Source of the DNA: Amphiura filiformis
Taxonomy: Eukaryota; Echinodermata; Ophiuroidea; Amphilepidida; Amphiuridae
NCBI RefSeq assembly: GCF_039555335.1
Contig: NC_092629.1
Coordinates: 31,369,382 to 31,433,381 of the forward strand
DNA length: 64,000 nucleotides
Direction of reading: 5' to 3'
The notes under the pieces were generated by a model. It saw only the letters and a list, made by a program, of their open reading frames with translations, made no database searches and was not told the DNA's origin. Position 1 is the first letter of the stretch, and every line of letters starts with the position of its first letter. A program made the position numbers and the translations under genes. Below, piece by piece: positions 57,667 to 64,000 of the stretch.

Positions 57667-57702
57667 ATGAGTTCGTGGCGTTTACGGAGCGACATGTCCG
57701 TG
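57667..57702 (+). CDS. NFI: Probable first coding exon of NFI
   Basis: ATG at 57667 gives twelve codons, MSSWRLRSDMSV, and ends at GTG followed by GTACGT, a usable donor, in phase 0. The downstream DNA-binding exon begins in phase 0 at DEFHPF, so splicing gives ...MSVDEFHPF. Known vertebrate NFI genes likewise have a very short, variable first exon that joins DEFHPF directly, often through alternative first exons. An in-frame TAG at 57580 closes the frame upstream with no other ATG between, supporting this start. The peptide itself is not conserved with any NFI start I know, which is expected for this exon, and another first exon may exist outside the window. Confidence 0.6.
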
Positions 57703-58559
57703 GTACGTTGTAATGTTTACATCTTTTTCACGTGGTCCCTGTTATGTATACTGTTTATTATCTACTCTGCTACTCTATAACCACTCCATATGTTTTACTT
57801 GCACAAACTCACTTTCATATTCGTGATATCTTTCATCATACACTGCATTATATAGTAGGGTTGTCATAGACTAGATGTGACCATAAATGAGCCATTTTAA
57901 GCATGATTTTGCATGGATTTTGTATTAAATGTATATCTCGCATGTCCACCATATTCTCAAGGTCATCCGTGTTTAGGTTGTCCCTTTCGCGCGCTAGTTG
58001 TAATCACCTGTGCATTGGAGCTTCCTACACACGTTTATGGTGTAAAGAATTTGAACAAAACACAAGCAAACTTTGGCACCAATACCGGCTGCCAAGTATC
58101 CCACGTGTAAATGCTGGTGTGTGCCAAGTTATATCAATTGTAATTTTAACTAATTCCAGAATTGCTCCCCTTCCAAATTGGAACACCTTCAATATTATTT
58201 ACCTAGACTTTATTTTTAATTTTACTTATTAAAATGTTATACTGAAGTTAAGTCATGACATTGGGCCAACAGAATTCTGTTATGTTATTTTATTTATTAG
58301 GTCTTCCAGGGAGACCAGTACATTTGTATTGATGGAATTTCCTGAATAAATAACGAATAAATAAATATTTAAATTACACTTTATCACTGGCACAGAATTA
58401 CAAAAAATATTATATTCCATAAGATATTTATAATACATGAGTTTCATAGATCATAGTCTTCAATTTTTAGATCCACGATGCCCTACCTTGTGGGTTATGG
58501 TTGGGCCATTTGTCTTGCAATACCTTGTGATTTTTAAAGGACATTCTTGAGTACCGTAC

Positions 58560-59000
58560 CATGCATATATTTCCTGCCTTGCCCATAATTTAAAGATCAT
58601 GTGCCCTTAAATTTGTGAATTTAAATTAAGAAATAAATCCACATTGATGTTATTTTGGTGTCAGAAGTGGGAGTTTGGACTGGTCATCACTGACATCGGT
58701 CAATCATCAACATTAAAAAGAAATCAAAGAGGCACCAAAGCTTATTGGTGCAAAAAGCCAAAGACCTGCACCTTGCCTGGTCTTGGTGACTTTTGTAACT
58801 CATTTGTTTAAAAACTGCATTCTTGATAAATATGACATGCCAGGATGACATAACTGTAACTTAAAAATCTCCCATGGCACCACTTCAAATAGTTTTTGTC
58901 TAAATGTGGATGCCCTTTCAATTTCAATTTCTGAATTTCAAGATAATTAGTATGGTGTCAGAAGTGGGATTTTGTCATCAACTGGCAGTTCATTGTAGTT
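58560..59000. repeat. Two modules with tRNA-Leu primer-binding-site-like motif
   Basis: TGGTGTCAGAAGTGGGA at 58656-58672 and TGGTGTCAGAAGTGGGAT at 58953-58970 are each preceded by a similar GCCCTT...AATTT...AAG stretch, 297 bp apart. The 18-base word is the reverse complement of the 3' end of tRNA-Leu(CAA) including CCA, as used for priming by LTR retrotransposons. No LTR pair or gag/pol is seen, so these are remnants or a repeat that captured a PBS. Confidence 0.5.
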
Positions 59001-59136
59001 CTGAAGGCTACGGTAACAAACATGTTTTCAAAGAATTTGAGAATGAAAAATGCTTAATATTTGCATTGGCCTGTAGATGACAATTGTGGATTTTGAAAGT
59101 TTCAAGGATCTCAAACTTGTTTTGAGTTTGAACTTT

Positions 59137-59318
59137 GAAGTACCGTACCGATAAACTAAAACTACCGGGTATGAGCTGGGTATCACCGACTATCTGTGTC
59201 CCTTAATTTTACTTGACATTGATTCCTTTGACTGAAGTTGAAGTACTGTACGTACCGATAAACAAAAAATTATCCCTGACTGGCAGTGCCTCTTAATTTT
59301 ACTTGACATTGATTTATA
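59137..59318. repeat. Tandem duplication, about 90-100 bp, in intron 1
   Basis: GAAGTACCGTACCGATAAAC and GAAGTACTGTACGTACCGAT each lead to CTTAATTTTACTTGACATTG. Two diverged direct units. Confidence 0.7.
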
Positions 59319-59808
59319 CTGAGTTACTGGTAATTATAATTTCTTGGAAAGCCTGATAAATCAATGAATTTGTATTTTTATGTGTGTGTGTAATTTCCAA
59401 ACTATAGAATTTAATCAGGCAGCTTCCAGGAATGACTCTACTTAATGTATATTCCAATTCATGTACATGTAATTTGAGTTGGTAACATTTATAATTGTAA
59501 AATAAGAAAGTTCTAAAGAAAAGAAAGACCATAAATTGGAAACATTGAAAATTAACCTGTAAAATTGTAATCCAGAGCTGAGACGTGCAGTCGATCTGTT
59601 TAGATCAATTTAAACCATAGAGATCTTCAAAATTTACAACTTTGGAATATTTTGTGCCAACCCTGGATCAGCACTGTTCACAGTCATTGTACAGCCATTC
59701 TGTGCAAGCTTTTTGAGGACTTTTGAATTGATTTTCAGACTCATGATTATTATTGTTGTCACTACATGTAGTACACTATATTATTGCCATGTCTGTTTTC
59801 TTTCACAG

Positions 59809-60343
59809 GACGAGTTCCACCCGTTCATCGAAGCAGTGCTTCCATACATCAAATCCTTCTCCTACACATGGTTTAACCTACAAGCACGGAAACGCAAATA
59901 CTACAAGAAACACGAGAAAAGAATGAGCCCTTTAGAAGAGCGTCAGACCAAAGAAGAACTGATGAACGACAAACCGGAATTGAAACAGAAATGGGCCTCG
60001 CGGCTCCTAGCCAAACTTCGCAAAGACATCAGACCCGAGTTTCGGGAGGATTTTGTTTTAAGTGTTACGGGCAAGAAGCCCGCTATGTGTGTGTTGAGTA
60101 ACCCGGACCAGAAAGGCAAAATGAGACGCATTGATTGTCTCAGGCAGGCTGATAAAGTCTGGCGGTTGGACCTAGTGATGGTGGTTCTTTTTAAAGCCAT
60201 TCCTTTAGAGAGTACAGACGGCGAGAGACTTTTGAAGTCGCCTCAATGCTCAAATCCGGGACTGTGTGTACAGCCGCACCACATAGGTGTGAGTGTGAGG
60301 GAGTTGGATTTGTTCCTAGCCAACTTTATCATGCAAACTCCAG
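59809..60343 (+). CDS. NFI: Nuclear Factor I DNA-binding exon (exon 2)
   Basis: Encodes 178 residues of the N-terminal DNA-binding and dimerisation domain of NFI (CTF family), a nuclear factor that binds TTGGC(N5)GCCAA as a dimer. The exon begins [20 protein letters not shown], contains [20 protein letters not shown], then [20 protein letters not shown], and [58 protein letters not shown] and [20 protein letters not shown]. The four conserved cysteines (MCVLS, IDCLR, PQCSN, GLCVQ) that matter for binding and redox control are all present. The exon runs from TTTCACAG to CCAG/GTAAGTA, 535 bp in phase 0 to phase 1. This is one codon longer than the 532-bp exon 2 I recall from vertebrate NFI genes and has the same phases. 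No stop or frameshift. The next exon is not in the window. Confidence 0.97.
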
Positions 60344-60449
60344 GTAAGTAAAAGGGCTTCAACATGCTCATCTATCAGGGCTCAGTTCTATAACCCCAAT
60401 ACATTAATTGCACCTTCATTGAATGACCTTTGAAAGTTGTGAGTACAAA

Positions 60450-60545
60450 AAACTCATATTCTGCAACTTGAGGTCAAATTTGGTACCTTGATTATTTAAT
60501 TGGGGTTATTGAACTATGCCATTGGGGTGAGGTCCATAGTAAGGG
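60450..60545. repeat. Dispersed repeat, inverse of 39345-39440
   Basis: CTCATATTCTGCAACTTGAG, TGAACTATGCCATTGGGG and GAGGTCCATAGT mirror the copy at 39.4 kb on the opposite strand. Confidence 0.65.
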
Positions 60546-60907
60546 TTACGGTGTGAATGCAGCATATGGGTTATTCAATTGAAATTCATACCCCTGTGGA
60601 AGGTATGACTTAAAATCTGCCACATATAAGGAGTGTATAAATTTCAAATGGGGTTCACATGAAAAGGTGACTCAATTTAACATTTATGTCCCACCCCTTG
60701 TGTGGGAGATTAAGGTCAATGTCTTATTGTATGGGGTGTATGGATTTCAACTGGAATAGCTCAATTTACAATTCTCAAAATTTTCACAAAAATAAGAAAT
60801 TAAGAGTTATTAAAGGTCAGAGGTCAGGTGCAACATACTTCATGAAATGTTGAGTGGTTCTCACTCATCTTGCAAGATTCAAGAGAATTGAGGAACTCAA
60901 CTGCGTG

Positions 60908-60990
60908 CATTTTTGGTCTGTGCACTAGCGTTCTCACCTTTGCACCTTTTATCCACAAGGTCGTGGGTAGGAGGCCCGGCAGGACCGAAA
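60908..60990 (+). mobile_element. Degenerate tRNA-SINE head
   Basis: GTGCACTAGCGTTCTCACC is followed by ACAAGGTCGTGGGTAGGAGG and CCCGGCAGGAC. This resembles the common tRNA-derived SINE layout with GGTCGTGGGTTCGAGTCCCG as B box, here mutated. Confidence 0.45.
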
Positions 60991-61923
60991 GGGACTCCAA
61001 GATAGCACATACATGTATCTCGATGAGCGGTTTGTGAGAATATTTCGAAAAGCTTCCACAGGGGAAGTGTAGATTGATTCTCATGTTTACACTCTTTATG
61101 AAATTCTACCCTGCCTGGAGATTCTTGTAAAACCATGTTCTAAAATACCGTACTACCATACTTTAAAAAAAAGGACTTTTATCAATTCAATTTCGAGTTG
61201 CCAAATAAGCTTGCAAGAGTTAAATTTGACAAAGGTGATTTGGATTTAATTTTAAAATCTGAAAGAAGGATGTTAGCTGGAATTTCTGAACATTTGAAAT
61301 TTGACTGGGTGTCACCCAAAATTTGAGAGAACAATTTGACTTTGTTATCTAATGGCTATATCCAACAAGAATCAATCTAGATTCTAGATAGTAATTCAAT
61401 TTTGCATTTTAAATACCGGTACCTGCCCACAAAGTTTTTGACTTTCACAATGAGTGAAAACCATACATTGTATGATTCATGCTACATGTAGTTTGTTACA
61501 AAAGTTTTGCCGCCTGCCGGAATTTGCATCAGGTGGCTCGACCTTTTTTTCTTTTCGCAAAGATTGCTACTTTTTTCCGAATCAAGGATGAACTGAGTGC
61601 TCAAGTTAATTGCAAATCATTTTGTTGGGATGATTGTGGGGCTCTAATTAAAGGGCCACTAGATGATCTCTAGCCTCATCCTCCACATACATGTAGGCCT
61701 ACCGTACTAAAAAAATAGAGATTTTGATTCCATTGGAAATAAGCTGGAAGTAGTAAGGGTGTGAGTGAGTCCCAGGAATTCGAGTCCTGCCCGATAATCC
61801 TATTACCCGGGCATGAAATAGTACATGCAGTTATGCAACTCCTTTATTCCTTGTACTTAAATTGCTTTTGTCTTTGCTAGATTGAATTATACTGGTACCC
61901 TAATAACAGGATGCTAGAATCAT

Positions 61924-62343
61924 GTAAAGCGCAGTGAAAGTCGATTCGAGTTTATCGTCCCCGCCCGCGTCACTTTTTGGTAACCAAAAACACCCGCGTC
62001 AAATTTTCAAAAATGCCAAAATAATTCATTATTTTCAAAGTATCAGTGTTTTCACCAGTTTTAGCAATTGGAAACATATATTTTTGTTTGTAAAACACAT
62101 AGATTCATAATTTGGAAGCAAAACGAGGCCCTTTTCTAACTTTTCCAGTCCCTACCCATATAAAAATATGTTTATAAATAACATGCATGAGTGTGGCTTT
62201 AAATCAACACGCATTTTAGGTCAATAATGAAATCTGATGAAATAATGAAAAATGAAAAATGAAAAAGTCACCGCACCAACCCGGGAAAAAAAAGGGACGA
62301 TAAACTCGGAATTAACTTTCAATGGCCTAATGCACCTTTAAGG
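61924..62343. mobile_element. MITE in NFI intron 2
   Basis: The left end TGAAAGTCGATTCGAGTTTA then TCGTCCCC is mirrored at the right by GGGACGATAAACTCGGAATT then AACTTTCA. An outer TAAAG...GCA match extends the TIR to about 45 bp with gaps. The centre has CCGCGTCA and A-rich stretches. Confidence 0.6.
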
Positions 62344-63399
62344 ATAAAATATTCCGAGTGTAATTAGATTATTGCAATTTTCATTGTAATCGTGAATAAC
62401 ATAAATCATGAATGTTCTGTGTTTCTGAAATTGTAGGAGATCCCTGAATGTTCAAGAGAAGTCACGTTTTGCCTAAGAGCGTATGTTCAGACCGTTAAAG
62501 TGCATGTTATTTTTATGTTTTAGTTTGCAGATCATGGGTGAAGGAAGCACTGCATGCACTGCAAGGAAGTTTATTGTGGGAAAAACACTTTGTTCAGAAT
62601 TAAGAAATTTAATGTCATAGCAAAATAAGTTTTTTGATGCTTGGGATAAAACAGACAACACTACTGAAACAAATTGTGACAACTTTAAATGCTAGTGGGC
62701 CAAAGTTGAGTGACCATAAAATGTACACCCTGTATCCTGGAAAATGATTTCTCATTCAGATATTAATTTCATTTCTCTCTAACAATATGTCAAAATGATA
62801 AATAATCCTTCATTGCTGGTTACATGTTTTATTACCCTGGTACCTTCCTTACCTCAAGTTTGTGACAATGTTACAGGTCATTGCACCTTATTCCTAGAAT
62901 ACAGGATGAGGAGAAATTGGATACTTTGGACACAACTTTTTAAGAAGGTGGACAAAATCTTTAGGATCATAGTTACTTTCCCTTCAAAGTTAAGTTGTAA
63001 ACTATGTAGCTCACAATATAAAATTGCTGGGTGGTAAATTTGACAAAAATCTATTCAGCGTCCTTATTAGTGTTTGAAGTGAAAGTTGTACTATTTCTCA
63101 AAATATTACAATCTTTTTTACTGATCTTTTTTTTCGGACCGTACATACCAGCAGGGTGTTAACCCATCTGATACAAAAAAATGTACCTGATATGAGACTA
63201 TAGTGCTAGAAGTAGGTCACATGCAGGGGGGGGGGCACTCAAGTTTTACAGTGTACAGTAATTAAGGGCCAGAGCCAAAAATGGTCATCACTCAACCTAA
63301 AATTTAGAAATTGTTACAGGAGTGAATTTCTCCTCTGGTTTAATAGACCACTTACCAAAGATTATGAATCGGCAAAAAAAAGTAAAATTTGCCCGTCAA

Positions 63400-63900
63400 T
63401 TTTGGAATACAAGCAATAAAATACACACGAAGCGCCCTCTTGGTGTGGCGGGACGGAATTGTTAAATTTGATGTTACTGCATATTTAAAAAGATAGGATT
63501 TTTTTTTTGTTTATGGTATTATAAAGGTCTTCTGTATAGACAATTTCAGCACTAAAAAAAATTTCAGTGGACTTTGCAAAAATAAAGAAATAAATTAAAA
63601 TATGTGTAAAATTCCGTCCCGCCACATTTTGAGGTGATTTTTTTACGTTCCGGAAGGGACGAAAAAAAAATTTTAGTAAAAACTTTCCAAAATATCAACT
63701 ATTATGGTAATAAACATTCCTGGGTACATAAAAATTGAATTCATCAACTTTGCTAGGCTCAAAACCATTTTAACTTCTTCTATTTCAGGCCTTTTGTGGT
63801 AGGATGCCAGCAATAATCCTATTTTCAGGGTCTTTGGTGTAAAACACGGCGCCGCCACATTTTGAGATGATTTTTTTAAGTTCAGGAATCTATGAAAAAT
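63400..63900. repeat. Two direct copies of a CCGCCACATTTTGAG module
   Basis: CCGCCACATTTTGAGGTGAT (63620) and CCGCCACATTTTGAGATGAT (63853) each lead to TTTTTTA and GTTC. A related GTGGCGGGACGGAATT (63447) is inverted to TTCCGTCCCGCCAC (63612-63625), so the unit also holds an inverted pair. Confidence 0.6.
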
Positions 63901-64000
63901 TTCTTTCTCAGTCAATATTTTGCAATAATTTTTCATTGGAAGTGAAAGAAAAAACAATTTTGTCAGTTTTAAAGTGAATCAATTGCTTTTTTTCTTGATT

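Larger units (their letters stand above)
57703..59808 (+). other. NFI intron 1
   Basis: Runs from GTACGT to TTTCTTTCACAG, a good polypyrimidine-rich acceptor. It contains a doubtful 109-codon open frame (57903-58232), the tRNA-Leu PBS-like modules and a tandem duplication described separately. Confidence 0.6.
60344..64000 (+). other. NFI intron 2 (incomplete)
   Basis: Opens with GTAAGTAAAA. I searched the remaining sequence for the next NFI exon and found none, so the intron extends beyond the window. It contains the repeats listed separately and an A/T-rich end. Confidence 0.7.

Noticed and set aside
57903-58232. 109-codon frame in NFI intron 1
   Set aside because: No ATG context, splice or domain evidence. 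It competes with another frame over the same bases and lies within the NFI intron.
59713-59808. Upstream extension of the NFI exon frame
   Set aside because: The open frame continues upstream only by chance. The acceptor TTTCTTTCACAG at 59797-59808 and homology starting at DEFHPF place the exon start at 59809.
61725-61805. Additional tRNA-like SINE head (GGAATTCGAGTCCTGCC)
   Set aside because: A B-box-like word is present but no A box lies at the right distance, so support is too weak.

Overview
The window reads as non-coding-rich nuclear DNA of an invertebrate animal, probably a marine deuterostome such as an echinoderm. This is an inference from three things: an intron-containing Nuclear Factor I gene, a very high density of short DNA transposons, LINE and tRNA-SINE fragments, and about forty copies of the palindrome AGGCCT in TAGGCCTA-like context. 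I cannot fix the species.

Coding content is small. The one secure gene is a Nuclear Factor I (NFI) transcription factor on the + strand in the last 7 kb. The large DNA-binding exon (59809-60343) is unmistakable. A 12-codon first exon (57667-57702) joins it in phase, with a short upstream ORF and a promoter-like region 5' of it. Intron 2 continues past the window end. Weaker candidates are a terminal exon of an unknown gene (361-558), a signal-peptide-like start (14627-14806), a possible first coding exon ending at a perfect GTAAGT donor (31752-31814) and an ORF at 22902-23153. Retroelement and transposase relics are recognisable but dead: a mariner transposase (12030-13213, minus), an RTE-like LINE 3' half (53274-54695, minus), a Jockey/CR1-like RT scrap (49269-49625, minus) and a LINE tail (8229-8419, plus).

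Layout: 0.4-11 kb holds inverted-repeat elements, a nested MITE, a three-copy tandem block and a head-to-head SINE pair. 11.3-13.2 kb holds a foldback element beside a mariner relic. 13.3-22.6 kb holds small repeats and MITEs. 23.4-30.8 kb is a large 39-bp minisatellite in which a roughly 125-bp MITE fragment has been captured and re-amplified five times, ending exactly at a complete MITE of the same family. 31-44 kb holds several long-TIR elements, one enclosing telomere-like repeats. 46.4-52.2 kb is a second satellite (53-bp unit with a TGAATTCA core), broken by three inserts. 53-56.6 kb holds LINE and inverted-repeat elements. 57-64 kb holds NFI.

The signals most worth following are the AGGCCT insertions that distinguish otherwise paralogous repeat copies, the MITE-minisatellite higher-order repeat, and the primer-binding-site-like motifs complementary to tRNA-Leu. 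All family assignments come from reading the sequence and general knowledge; no search was run.
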